Source of the DNA: Hymenobacter sp. GOD-10R
GTDB lineage: Bacteria > Bacteroidota > Bacteroidia > Cytophagales > Hymenobacteraceae
Reading direction: 5' to 3'
Assembly (NCBI RefSeq): GCF_035609205.1
Contig: NZ_CP141184.1
Location: 2,446,501 to 2,510,500, forward strand
Length of the DNA: 64,000 nt
The notes under the pieces are model-generated. The model was not told where the DNA came from, searched no databases, and worked only from the letters and a program-made list of their open reading frames with translations. The position numbers and the translations under genes are program-made. This document shows positions 28,002 through 35,978 of this stretch, piece after piece (positions within the stretch are counted from its first letter, which is position 1; the number at the start of each line of letters is the position of its first letter).

Positions 28002-29033
28002 ATGAAAAAGCTACTGCTTGCTACTGCCATGTCTAGCTCGTTGACTCAGGATAGTATCTATCTGTTATTTCGGATCCACGTGGGGCTGTCGATTGCCCTC
28101 GGAGCTGGGTGGTCGAAGCTCGTGAACCTGAGCGCCACGACGGAATGGGATAAACTCCTGACGCACCCTAACACCTTGGGCGCACCCGATTGGTTTGTGC
28201 AGCAAGTAGCCAACCTAGGTTTCACCTTTCCGTCTCCTTACCTGTGGGCGGCGCTGGCCGTGTGGGGCGAGTTTATGGGCGGCTTGTTGGTGGCTGCGGG
28301 TTTGTTTACTCGTCTGGCGGCTGCGCAGCTCGCTATGCAGTTCTTAGTTCTCGCCTTTTTCTGGTACGAAAAGCCTGAATTTCTGCTAGGTATGTACTAC
28401 CAGCAGCTGTTATTTTGGGCGTTTGTATTACTGAGTAGTCTAGGTGGTGGGCGGTTCTCACTAGATAATTGGCTAGGTAAGCGCCGGCCCCTAGTAGTTG
28501 CTGGTTCATGGAAAGCAGGCGCGCTGACAGCCGTTTTAAGCTGTTTGACATTAGTTTGCGCCCAAGCGCAACGTCTGACAGAACCCAATGCAGTAACCCG
28601 TGCCGATCTTCAGCCGTTGCTGCAGCCCGGCTGGCAGGGTACGCTCACCTACCGCGACTACCAAAATCAACAGCTTGTTACGCTACCTACCCAGCTGAAT
28701 GTAGTTGGAAGCACTCCGCAGGAGTTAACACTCAACTATACCTACCTCGAACCTAGTGGTAAAACGGTCAAGGGCATCGATCATTTGCGCGTGCAAGGTG
28801 CTGGCTCTCAACTGAGTTGGGATGGTTTGGTAATGCAGGTGCAGAGCAAGCAACAACTGCCTCAGCGCACGCTACGCTTGGTTTTGGTGGGAGAGGAGCA
28901 AGACGATAATCGGCCAGCGACCATCCGGCGTACGGTACTGTTGGCGGAGCGGCAGTACTCAGTCCGCAAAGAAGTGCGCTTCCAGGGCGACACGACCTTC
29001 TTGCTGCGCAACGAGTACCAGTTTCAGCGCTGA
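28002..29033 (+). CDS. DoxX-like membrane protein fused to a C-terminal exported domain
   Basis: The 343-residue protein begins with a DoxX-like four-helix membrane domain (about 15-145; LLFRIHVGLSIALGAGWSKL, LWAALAVWGEFMGGLLVAAGL, MQFLVLAFFWY). After a further hydrophobic segment (about 165-190) comes a soluble beta-rich domain (about 195-343; WQGTLTYRDYQNQQLVTLP, YTYLEPSGKTVKGIDH, ending TTFLLRNEYQFQR) that probably faces the periplasm. I do not recognise this second domain. DoxX proteins are poorly understood and linked to redox or electron transfer. Its 3' end overlaps the convergent ADP-ribosylglycohydrolase gene by 10 bp. Confidence 0.75.
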   Translation: MKKLLLATAMSSSLTQDSIYLLFRIHVGLSIALGAGWSKLVNLSATTEWDKLLTHPNTLGAPDWFVQQVANLGFTFPSPYLWAALAVWGEFMGGLLVAAGLFTRLAAAQLAMQFLVLAFFWYEKPEFLLGMYYQQLLFWAFVLLSSLGGGRFSLDNWLGKRRPLVVAGSWKAGALTAVLSCLTLVCAQAQRLTEPNAVTRADLQPLLQPGWQGTLTYRDYQNQQLVTLPTQLNVVGSTPQELTLNYTYLEPSGKTVKGIDHLRVQGAGSQLSWDGLVMQVQSKQQLPQRTLRLVLVGEEQDDNRPATIRRTVLLAERQYSVRKEVRFQGDTTFLLRNEYQFQR

Positions 29034-29998
29034 ACGGCCAAGGCTAGCCGGTGGCTCAATTCTTCAATGTCGGACCGCCGTGCTAGCACCTGTAACCACT
29101 CCGCTGGAATAGCGGCTTCGCCGTAATACAATCCGGCTAAGCCGCCGGCTACAGCACCGGTTGTATCTGTATCGTCGCCTAGGTTCACGGCAGCCAAGAC
29201 CGTTTCAGCGTACGTTTCGTAGCGCAACAGACACCAAAGTGCGGCTTCTAATGTATGCAACACGTAGCCGCTGCTGTCAATGGCTGTTCGAGGTCTATCC
29301 ATCAAGCGTCCACTAAGCACTACTTCAAACCGATCAGCTTCCTGAGCAGGAATATTCAACTCGTAAAGCTTGCTTGGAGCTTCCTGACACAGACGCGCGT
29401 AGGCATCCGTTGGGGAAAGTTGATTTTGTAGATGCACAGCCATTTCTAAATACAACAAACACGCTACAGCCGAGCGAACATGTCCGTGCGTCACCGCCGA
29501 AACATCCAAAATCAATCGAAACCGTTCCCGCAATGGGGCATCGGTCTGGTAGAAAGCTAGGGGTAAAATGCGCATCAGCGCGCCATTACCGTTGCTATAC
29601 TCGTCGGTTCGGCCGGCTAAAACCAGCTCAGGATGAGCTTTAGAGCGCTGAATTGCTTCGCGGGTGGTGACGCCAATATCGAATACCTCACCATGCGGAG
29701 TCCAGTAGCCGTGCTCGTACCAATTGATAAAGCGGCGGCTCAAATCTCTTAGATCATAGCCGCGACACAGACTCTCGGCTAGGCAAAACGTGAGTGAAGC
29801 ATCATCCGACCAAGTGCCCGCGGGTTGATTATAGGTGCCGTACGCCCGCATCGTCACGACCGGATCGAGCTTACGTCTGGCACGACTTTCAAACTCAACC
29901 GGTACACCTAGGGCATCGCCAACCGCAAGGCCTAACAACGCAGAACGAATTTGGATTTCAAGAGTATTGGAAACCAACATAATAGGTTCAAGAGCCAT
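29024..29998 (-). CDS. ADP-ribosylglycohydrolase family protein
   Basis: The protein is about 324 residues, probably starting at the ATG ending at 29998; an ATG at 29980 is also possible because the family core starts at IRSALLGLAVGDALGVP. The family removes ADP-ribose from proteins or small molecules using two Mg ions. Metal-binding motifs are present: GTWSDDASLTFCLA near residue 63 and NLGDDTDTTGAVAGGLAGLYYG near the C-terminus, plus the NGNGALMRILPLAF segment. No ADP-ribosyltransferase is adjacent, so the substrate is open. Its 3' end overlaps the DoxX-fusion gene tail to tail. Confidence 0.88.
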   Translation of the reverse strand: MALEPIMLVSNTLEIQIRSALLGLAVGDALGVPVEFESRARRKLDPVVTMRAYGTYNQPAGTWSDDASLTFCLAESLCRGYDLRDLSRRFINWYEHGYWTPHGEVFDIGVTTREAIQRSKAHPELVLAGRTDEYSNGNGALMRILPLAFYQTDAPLRERFRLILDVSAVTHGHVRSAVACLLYLEMAVHLQNQLSPTDAYARLCQEAPSKLYELNIPAQEADRFEVVLSGRLMDRPRTAIDSSGYVLHTLEAALWCLLRYETYAETVLAAVNLGDDTDTTGAVAGGLAGLYYGEAAIPAEWLQVLARRSDIEELSHRLALAVQR

Positions 29999-30013
29999 TA
30001 ACAAATGAATAAC

Positions 30014-31204
30014 CTAGGCTACATCTGGTTTGATTTTGCGCGTACCCTGGTACAGCTCATACTTCAGCAGGCGGCAGTCAATCGGGCCATTATACAGCGG
30101 AATGCGGCGCGAGGTCTTCAGGCCGATGCGTTTGGCCGCTTCTAAGTTGCCGGTAAATACGTAAGCGTCGTAGCCCTGAAAGCCACTTTTGAGCGTGTCG
30201 CCAATGGTTTTGTAGAGAGCTGCCATTTCAGTCTCTTCCCCAATCCGCTCTCCGTACGGCGGATTCATGATAACGATGCCGGGCTCTTCGCGCGCGGGTG
30301 CCTTGGCGTCTTTCACGTCGCGCACGGAGAGACGGATAAAGTCTTCTAGATCAGCAGCGGCCACGTTCTGGCGAGCTAGGTTGATGAATTCGCCCGAAAG
30401 ATCGGAGCCCCCTAGGTAAGCCTGTGGCTCTTCCAGCCTAGCTTGGCGCGCATCAAGCCGTACTGACTCCCACAGGGCCTGGTCGAAATCAGGCCAGTTC
30501 TCGAAGCCGAATTTGCCTTGGTGATACAGCCCAGGCGCGATGCGCTGGGCAATAAGCGCCGCTTCGGTAAGCAGCGTGCCAGATCCACACATAGGGTCAA
30601 TGAGTGTTTTGTGACCATCCCAACCGGTGAGTAAAAGCAGGCCCGCAGCTAGCACCTCGTTGAGCGGCGCCACGTTGGTGCCTTGGCGGTAGCCCCGCCG
30701 GTGCAAGGAGTCGCCGGCCGCATCGAGGCTGAGCGTCACTTCGTTCTCCAGCATGTGCAGGTGCAACCGGATGTCGGGGTTTTTTACATCTACGCTGGGG
30801 CGCTGACCGGTGCGGTCACGGAACTGATCCACAATGGCGTCCTTGGTGAGCTGGGCCACAAACAGCGAGTGTTCAAAGCTTGACTTGTTCACCACAGCGG
30901 TAATGGCGAAGGTCTGGTCTGGCTGGATAAACTGCTGCCAGTCAACGCGGTTGACTTCGCGGTACAGGGCTCGTTCGTCGCGGGCGTAGAAGCCAGCGAA
31001 GGGCTTCAGGATGCGCATGGCCGTACGGCACCACAGCACCGCTTCGTAAAGCAACTGCTTGTTGCCACTGAACTCAACGGCCCTTTGGCCTACCCGGTCG
31101 ATGGTAGCACCAAGTTGCCGTAGCTCATTGGCTAATACTTCTTCCAGGCCAAATTGGGTGGTGGCCGTCATATAAAAGGCGGCAGAGCGGCGGTTATCAG
31201 CCAT
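30014..31204 (-). CDS. THUMP-domain class I RNA methyltransferase (RlmL/YpsC-like)
   Basis: The 396-residue protein has an N-terminal THUMP RNA-binding domain (about 45-160) followed by a Rossmann methyltransferase domain. The SAM loop DPMCGSGTLLTEAAL (about 206-220) and the catalytic motif NPPYGER (about 315-321), typical of N2-guanine methylation, are clear. E. coli RlmL and Bacillus YpsC make m2G in 23S rRNA, so that is the likely job. It lies just upstream of the ADP-ribosylglycohydrolase gene on the same strand (15-bp gap), so the two may be co-transcribed. Confidence 0.88.
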   Translation of the reverse strand: MADNRRSAAFYMTATTQFGLEEVLANELRQLGATIDRVGQRAVEFSGNKQLLYEAVLWCRTAMRILKPFAGFYARDERALYREVNRVDWQQFIQPDQTFAITAVVNKSSFEHSLFVAQLTKDAIVDQFRDRTGQRPSVDVKNPDIRLHLHMLENEVTLSLDAAGDSLHRRGYRQGTNVAPLNEVLAAGLLLLTGWDGHKTLIDPMCGSGTLLTEAALIAQRIAPGLYHQGKFGFENWPDFDQALWESVRLDARQARLEEPQAYLGGSDLSGEFINLARQNVAAADLEDFIRLSVRDVKDAKAPAREEPGIVIMNPPYGERIGEETEMAALYKTIGDTLKSGFQGYDAYVFTGNLEAAKRIGLKTSRRIPLYNGPIDCRLLKYELYQGTRKIKPDVA

Positions 31205-31428
31205 CGAGCAAAAAAGCTAGGTGAAGGGGCAAAGGTCGGTAATGTTGACCGGCCAATAGCTATTTGCCGCTCAGAACACTAGTTTCCAAGAAGTAACTAT
31301 ATCTTGCTTGGGCATGCCAGAAGCCGTAAGCGAACCAGCCTAGCTAAGAGCACGCTAGTCACAAACAGTACGGAAGTATATCAGAGGGAAGTGGAGCCAA
31401 CTGCCGCCGCTAATAGTAGTAAGTGACC

Positions 31429-32163
31429 ATGTATAATGCTATAAAACAGGTAATAAAAACGGTCGTCTCGAAACAGGCTTTGTTTAAATATGAGCCACTA
31501 TTTCGAGCGGCGCTTTATCAATTTTATAGAGGTAATAAGTACCAGTGCGTCATATGCACTAAAAAGTCAAAAAGGTTTATTGCCTTGGGAGAGGATAACT
31601 TATGTTCGTATTGCGGTAGCTTATCCCGCGACAGACGCTTATGGAGCATTATGTCTCTTGAGTTTATTAAACCAGGGGCGCAAGTGCTAGATTTCTCTCC
31701 TTCTAGAAGCTTGTACAGAACCCTCAAGCAGAACACCGCAATAGCGTACGCAAGCACCGATCTATCAGGAGATTTTATTTCTGACTTCCAATACGATATA
31801 ACAACTATTGCTGCCGAGGATGAGCAGTATGATCTAGTAGTGTGCTACCACATACTTGAGCACATAGAGCGGGATCATAAAGCCATGCAGGAGTTATATA
31901 GAGTGCTGAAAAAGGGTGGAGTTTGTGTTATTCAAACTCCTTTTAAAGAGGGTACTATCTATGAGGATTACTCAGTAAAATCAGAGGCGGACCGATTAAT
32001 TCATTTTGGTCAAAAAGACCATGTGCGTATTTATTCAGTAAATGGGCTGGTTGATAGATTAACTCAATCTGGCTTTACGGTTGACGTGAGATATTATAAC
32101 GAAGCAGTTGACAACTATTTTGGATTTAAGCCGAGTGAAAAAGTTTTGGTATGCACCAAATAA
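31429..32163 (+). CDS. Zinc-ribbon class I SAM-dependent methyltransferase, AT-rich
   Basis: The 244-residue protein is started at the ATG at 31429 (a GTG lies 6 bp upstream). An N-terminal Cys4 cluster (CVIC near 40, CSYC near 59) suggests a zinc ribbon. A methyltransferase domain follows: VLDFSPSRSLYRTL replaces the usual glycine-rich loop, then YDLVVCYHILEHIERD and LYRVLKKGGVCVIQTPF. The zinc ribbon may bind the substrate; this pattern is seen in sugar- or lipid-modifying enzymes, but the target is unknown. The gene is visibly richer in A and T than all neighbours, suggesting acquisition from elsewhere. No partner gene is adjacent. Confidence 0.8.
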   Translation: MYNAIKQVIKTVVSKQALFKYEPLFRAALYQFYRGNKYQCVICTKKSKRFIALGEDNLCSYCGSLSRDRRLWSIMSLEFIKPGAQVLDFSPSRSLYRTLKQNTAIAYASTDLSGDFISDFQYDITTIAAEDEQYDLVVCYHILEHIERDHKAMQELYRVLKKGGVCVIQTPFKEGTIYEDYSVKSEADRLIHFGQKDHVRIYSVNGLVDRLTQSGFTVDVRYYNEAVDNYFGFKPSEKVLVCTK

Positions 32164-32234
32164 CCAAGGGCGTAATTGGGTTTTCTGCAACAATGTTTTT
32201 TGCCTAACACGCTTCAGTAAGCTCCGCTGCTAAA

Positions 32235-32322
32235 AACCTGAAAGGTTAAGCTTACTCGACTACGCTAAAATTTGTAACAACCTGAAAGGTTAAGCTTACT
32301 CGACTACGCTAAAATTTGTAAC
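32235..32322. repeat. Exact 44-bp tandem duplication
   Basis: Two identical 44-bp units (32235-32278 and 32279-32322), starting AACCTGAAAGGTTAAGC, stand head to tail directly before the FucP-like transporter. Each unit contains AACCTGAAAGGTT, a near palindrome (AACCT/AGGTT). The rest of 32164-32339 shows nothing further. Confidence 0.95.
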
Positions 32323-32339
32323 ATTACCTGTGCGGCCAC

Positions 32340-33773
32340 ATGGCCGCTTCTTTTTTTGTCTGCATGGCTGCTCCTACTTCTTCCTCCTCAACGATTACCG
32401 CTACCGGCGCCGACACAACGCGCGGCTACTTCGTGCCCATGGCCGCCATGACGGCCCTGTTCTTTTTGTTCGGGTCCGTCACGAATTTCAACGACGTGTT
32501 GATGCCCTACCTCAAAGACGTGTGTCAACTCACGGATTTGCAGTCGTCGTTGGTGCAGTCAGCGTTCTTCGGGGCTTACTTCCTGATGTCGTTGCCGGCA
32601 GGGCGTATTCTGGAAAAGGTAGGATACAAGCGGGGGATTGTGCTCGGCCTGCTCGTAATGGCAGGTGGAGCGCTGCTATTCGTGCCAGCGGCTAACTCTC
32701 GTACCTTCAGCTTGTTTCTGACTGCGTTGGGGCTACTCGGTGCGGGCGTAACGCTGCTCCAAGTTGCGGCCAATCCGTACGTAGCCGTGCTAGGGCCCGC
32801 TCGGCAAGCTGCTAGCCGGGTGAGCATTGTGGGCGTGGCCAATAACCTAGGTGGTACTATCTCGCCTCTGCTTGGGGGCTTGCTGCTGTTTGGGGGCTCT
32901 ACGGTCCTGAAAGCCCGCTTGGCTGCGTTGCCTCTGCAGCAGCGTCTTGCCGAGGAAGCCGCGTTGGTAAAGACGCCCTACCTAGGTTTGGCGGTGTTCC
33001 TAGCCGTGCTAGCAACCATCTTCTTCCTATTGCGTCTTCCCGATATCGAAAGCATTCCGGCCGATGATACCGCTCAGGCGGACACTCCAGTCGCAGCGCA
33101 AGGTCGGCGGTCGGCCCTCGATTATCGTCATTTGGTGCTCGGCATTGGCGCGATCTTCCTGTACGTGGGGGTTGAAGTAGGCCTAGGTTCTTTTCTGATT
33201 CGCTATGGCGAATCGCAGGGTATCAACCAACTGAGCGATTTCACGCAAGCGCTGGTGCGTGGGTTAAACGTAGCTACCAATGCCTTCGCTATTCTCTTCG
33301 GACAATCACCTGCCCCCATTGACACAACCGTGGGCTTTACCAAAGCGGTAGGGGCGGTGCTCGTGTCATCCTATTGGTTTGGGTCTATGGTGGGGCGCAT
33401 TGTGGGCATTCCGCTCTTGCGCCGCTTCAACGACCGTCTGCTGCTCACGGGCGTGTGCGCGGCCGGTGCAACGCTGGTGCTTGCGTCCGTATTCTCGCAC
33501 GGCGAAGCGGCGTTGTGGATGGTGGTGCTCTGCGGCTTCTGCAACTCCATTATGTGGCCGGTGATCTTCCCCTTGGCTATCAAGGGCCTAGGTATTTTTA
33601 CCAAGCAAGGCTCCTCGTATCTGATTATGGCCATTGTAGGCGGTGCCATTATTCCGCCACTAATGGGCTGGATTGCCACCAACGGCGGTGGCTTGCGTGT
33701 TGCGTTCATCTTGCCAGCGCTGTGCTATGCCTACTTGGTGTACTATGCGGTGAGCGGCTACCGGGTGCGGTAG
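32340..33773 (+). CDS. Sugar:proton symporter, FucP-like MFS
   Basis: The 477-residue inner-membrane protein has about 12 membrane segments and the FucP family signature: AMTALFFLFGSVTNFNDVLMPYLKDV, QSAFFGAYFLMSLPAGRILEKVGYKRG, and LQVAANPYVAVLGP. The family imports L-fucose, glucose/galactose and other hexoses or pentoses with protons. Start could be the ATG at 32340 or at 32364. The arabinan locus begins about 3.5 kb downstream, so arabinose uptake across the inner membrane is a fair guess, but no LacI-type operator is seen in front of this gene. Confidence 0.85.
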   Translation: MAASFFVCMAAPTSSSSTITATGADTTRGYFVPMAAMTALFFLFGSVTNFNDVLMPYLKDVCQLTDLQSSLVQSAFFGAYFLMSLPAGRILEKVGYKRGIVLGLLVMAGGALLFVPAANSRTFSLFLTALGLLGAGVTLLQVAANPYVAVLGPARQAASRVSIVGVANNLGGTISPLLGGLLLFGGSTVLKARLAALPLQQRLAEEAALVKTPYLGLAVFLAVLATIFFLLRLPDIESIPADDTAQADTPVAAQGRRSALDYRHLVLGIGAIFLYVGVEVGLGSFLIRYGESQGINQLSDFTQALVRGLNVATNAFAILFGQSPAPIDTTVGFTKAVGAVLVSSYWFGSMVGRIVGIPLLRRFNDRLLLTGVCAAGATLVLASVFSHGEAALWMVVLCGFCNSIMWPVIFPLAIKGLGIFTKQGSSYLIMAIVGGAIIPPLMGWIATNGGGLRVAFILPALCYAYLVYYAVSGYRVR

Positions 33774-33823
33774 GCCTTCGGGTTGGCGCAGTTTCTCTGG
33801 AGTAGGGATATTACCTTTGCACC

Positions 33824-34858
33824 ATGACTACGTCTCCCGTGCTTGAATCCAACGTCTCCTTACGCCCTCATAACACGTTCGGCATCGATGCCAAAGCGCG
33901 TCTTTTCGCCCGCTTTACGAGCGTGGAAGAGCTGCGTGCCCTGCTTGCGTTACCCGAAGTGCAGCAAGCAGAGAAGCTCATCCTAGGTGGAGGTAGCAAC
34001 CTGCTCTTTACCAAGGATTTTGATGGCATTGTTCTGAAAAACGAGATTCAGGAGCTGGAAGTAATCGAGTATGATGAGGCTAGCAATACTGCTCTGGTAC
34101 GCTCCGGAGCGGGCGAGTCGTGGCACGGCTTGGTGGAGTATGCGCTCAGTCAGGACTTGAGCGGTATTGAGAACCTGTCGTTGATACCCGGCACGGTAGG
34201 CGCCGCGCCGCTTCAAAATATTGGCGCTTACGGCGCCGAGCTGCAAGATACCTTCGAGTACCTCGAAGCGGTAGAAATCAGTACGGGCCACTTGCGCACG
34301 TTCACGCGCGTCGAATGCGGATTTGGTTACCGGGAAAGCGTGTTTAAAACAACGCTGAAGAACCAGTACATCGTAACCGCAGTCGTGTTGCGCTTGCGCC
34401 AGCAGCACCAACTCAACATGAGCTATGGTGCTATCCGGACTACACTAGAAGAGATGGGCTTGGAAGCGGACCCTACGCCCGCCAACGTAAGCGAGGCCGT
34501 CATGCGTATTCGCCGCAGCAAGCTACCCGATCCGGCCGAAATAGGAAATGCCGGTAGCTTTTTCAAAAACCCTGAGCTTTCTCAGGCCAAGTACGACGCT
34601 TTGAAAGCGGAGTATCCTGACCTGCCAGGGTATCCGGTTCCGGGGGGTGTGAAAGTGCCCGCCGCGTGGCTCATCGAGCGGGGCGGGTGGAAGGGTTTCC
34701 GACGTGGCGCCCACGGCGTGCACGATCGGCAAGCCTTGGTATTGGTAAATCACGGCGGCGCGCACGGTGCCGATATTCAATTGCTAGCCCAAGAAATCAT
34801 TGCCTCCGTCCGCGCAAAATTCGGAGTGGAATTGCATCCCGAAGTTAATATCATGTAA
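33824..34858 (+). CDS. murB: UDP-N-acetylenolpyruvoylglucosamine reductase MurB
   Basis: The 344-residue cytosolic FAD enzyme reduces enolpyruvyl-UDP-GlcNAc to UDP-MurNAc with NADPH in peptidoglycan synthesis. The FAD-binding half shows LRPHNTFGIDAKARLFARF, LILGGGSNLLFT and the LSLIPGTVGAAPLQNIGAYGAE segment. The C-terminal half has GNAGSFFKNP, with the catalytic Ser in that motif, and AAWLIERGGWKG. The length and a Tyr-containing MurB_C domain suggest the type I form. It follows the FucP-like gene by 50 bp but is functionally unrelated to it. Confidence 0.95.
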   Translation: MTTSPVLESNVSLRPHNTFGIDAKARLFARFTSVEELRALLALPEVQQAEKLILGGGSNLLFTKDFDGIVLKNEIQELEVIEYDEASNTALVRSGAGESWHGLVEYALSQDLSGIENLSLIPGTVGAAPLQNIGAYGAELQDTFEYLEAVEISTGHLRTFTRVECGFGYRESVFKTTLKNQYIVTAVVLRLRQQHQLNMSYGAIRTTLEEMGLEADPTPANVSEAVMRIRRSKLPDPAEIGNAGSFFKNPELSQAKYDALKAEYPDLPGYPVPGGVKVPAAWLIERGGWKGFRRGAHGVHDRQALVLVNHGGAHGADIQLLAQEIIASVRAKFGVELHPEVNIM

Positions 34859-35070
34859 GCGCACCGCAGATAGTTGGCAAATAGCTCATCTGCTAACTGA
34901 GTACGAACAAGCTAATTGTAATAAGATATAAGGCAAAAAGGCCTCCGAAAGCGTCGTAAAGACTATTACTTAGTTGTGAGTAATATAAATATATTTATTT
35001 ATAAATATAGGCACGCGTTTTGAGTATAGAATATTCAAGGCACTTCTCCAGGTGCCGTGGTATGGTAAGT
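34859..35070. other. Intergenic region after murB
   Basis: No gene is seen. A weak inverted repeat (AGTTGGCA at about 34872, TGCTAACT at about 34891) could terminate murB. The stretch 34970-35030 is very AT-rich. Confidence 0.4.
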
Positions 35071-35100
35071 AAAAGCCCCGCATCTTTGATCGGGGCTTTT
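35071..35100 (-). terminator. Terminator of the small lipoprotein gene
   Basis: A perfect 10-bp stem AAAAGCCCCG with complement CGGGGCTTTT around a 10-base loop, followed by T-rich sequence in either direction. Confidence 0.75.
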
Positions 35101-35187
35101 CTGCTTTTACAACTTGCCTAAAAAGAGAGTGCTTGACACTAGCACTCCTATGGAGAAACCGCAAATAGCTAGCTTTCTACTTAAACC

Positions 35188-35343
35188 TTACCGAACGCGG
35201 CTCGGAGCTGGCTCCTGAGTGCGAGTACGCGGATCATGCTCTACGGCGTGAGAGACTGGCTTTTCTTCGCTGCTGGCGCGCGGAGTGGTGCAAGCTTGCA
35301 CCGCAAGCGTGGTAAGAAGCAAAATCAGTAAGCGTTGTAGCAT
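35188..35343 (-). CDS. Small lipoprotein, 51 residues
   Basis: A short reading frame starts at ATG (complement of 35341-35343) and ends with TAA (complement of 35188-35190). It encodes MLQRLLILLLTTLAVQAC, a textbook lipoprotein signal with lipobox VQAC and Cys18, followed by a hydrophilic tail of 33 residues rich in Ser, Glu, Pro and Arg, ending PAPSRVR. No family is recognised. The hairpin at 35071-35100 lies downstream. The signal peptide alone makes it likely to be real; function unknown. Confidence 0.6.
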   Translation of the reverse strand: MLQRLLILLLTTLAVQACTTPRASSEEKPVSHAVEHDPRTRTQEPAPSRVR

Positions 35344-35932
35344 AGTCAGTTAAGAGGTAAGGGTGCATCAACAAGCGTCCACCTATCGTGCCATCTTGCA
35401 AAGCTCCGGTAAGTAGATGAGTTTTGTTATAAATTATGGTATGACGATACTTAGCTAGCATGGTAGCTTAGGTGGTACCGCAAGACCATGGTGCAAAGCT
35501 GCATTAGCCGGTGGAAAGAAGCTAGGATATCCAAAGGTGCTTAGGATATATAGCTGCGCCAGAAAAGAGAGTGGGAAAGGTAAATTGATATTACGTGGCA
35601 GGGAATCTTTCCTAAGTGGTAGTATGCAACTGACTGCGAAGGATGCAAAAGCATCGTTTAAATGTACTTGCTACCAGCTTGAGGAACAGTGGAGCTGATG
35701 GAAAAGAACTGGTATATTCAGATTCTACACAATCCTTTGTGAAAGAAATAAAAGACCTCTGCTCATTGGTTAATTGTCACGTCTTCGTTAATCTTACGTA
35801 AAATATCCCCTAATAATCCTCTAAGTCCTGAAAAAGGCTATTGTCCTTGTCGAAAAAAGGACTCTAAACTCTCCCTGACTTCCCACTAATTTTCTTTTGT
35901 GATTGCCACAATTAGTTGTGATTGTTCCTAGA
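35344..35932. other. Gene-free region upstream of susC
   Basis: No coding region is convincing. The right end is AT-rich and carries CACAA-TTAG-TTGTG (35907-35920), an inverted repeat 12 bp before the LacI-type operator. The promoter of susC must lie here; no -7/-33 pair could be fixed. Confidence 0.5.
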
Positions 35933-35948
35933 ACACAAACGATTGTGT
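35933..35948. promoter_or_regulatory. LacI-type operator 1 (susC)
   Basis: ACACAAACGATTGTGT: a near-perfect palindrome (7 of 8 pairs) with a central CG, as in LacI-family operators. It ends 30 bp before the susC ATG. The same 16 bases occur in front of araB. Confidence 0.8.
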
Positions 35949-35978
35949 TATTCTCTTTTAGTTCCCACACTCACTTTC

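Noticed and set aside
29024..29033. Frameshift because two genes overlap
   Set aside because: It is a 10-bp tail-to-tail overlap of two intact convergent genes.
32235..32322. Start of a CRISPR array
   Set aside because: Two identical 44-bp units are directly abutting with no spacer between them, and no cas gene is near.
32300..32322. Bacteroidota -7 promoter box in the 44-bp repeat
   Set aside because: TAAAATTTG has one base too many between TA and TTTG compared with TAnnTTTG, so I could not support it.
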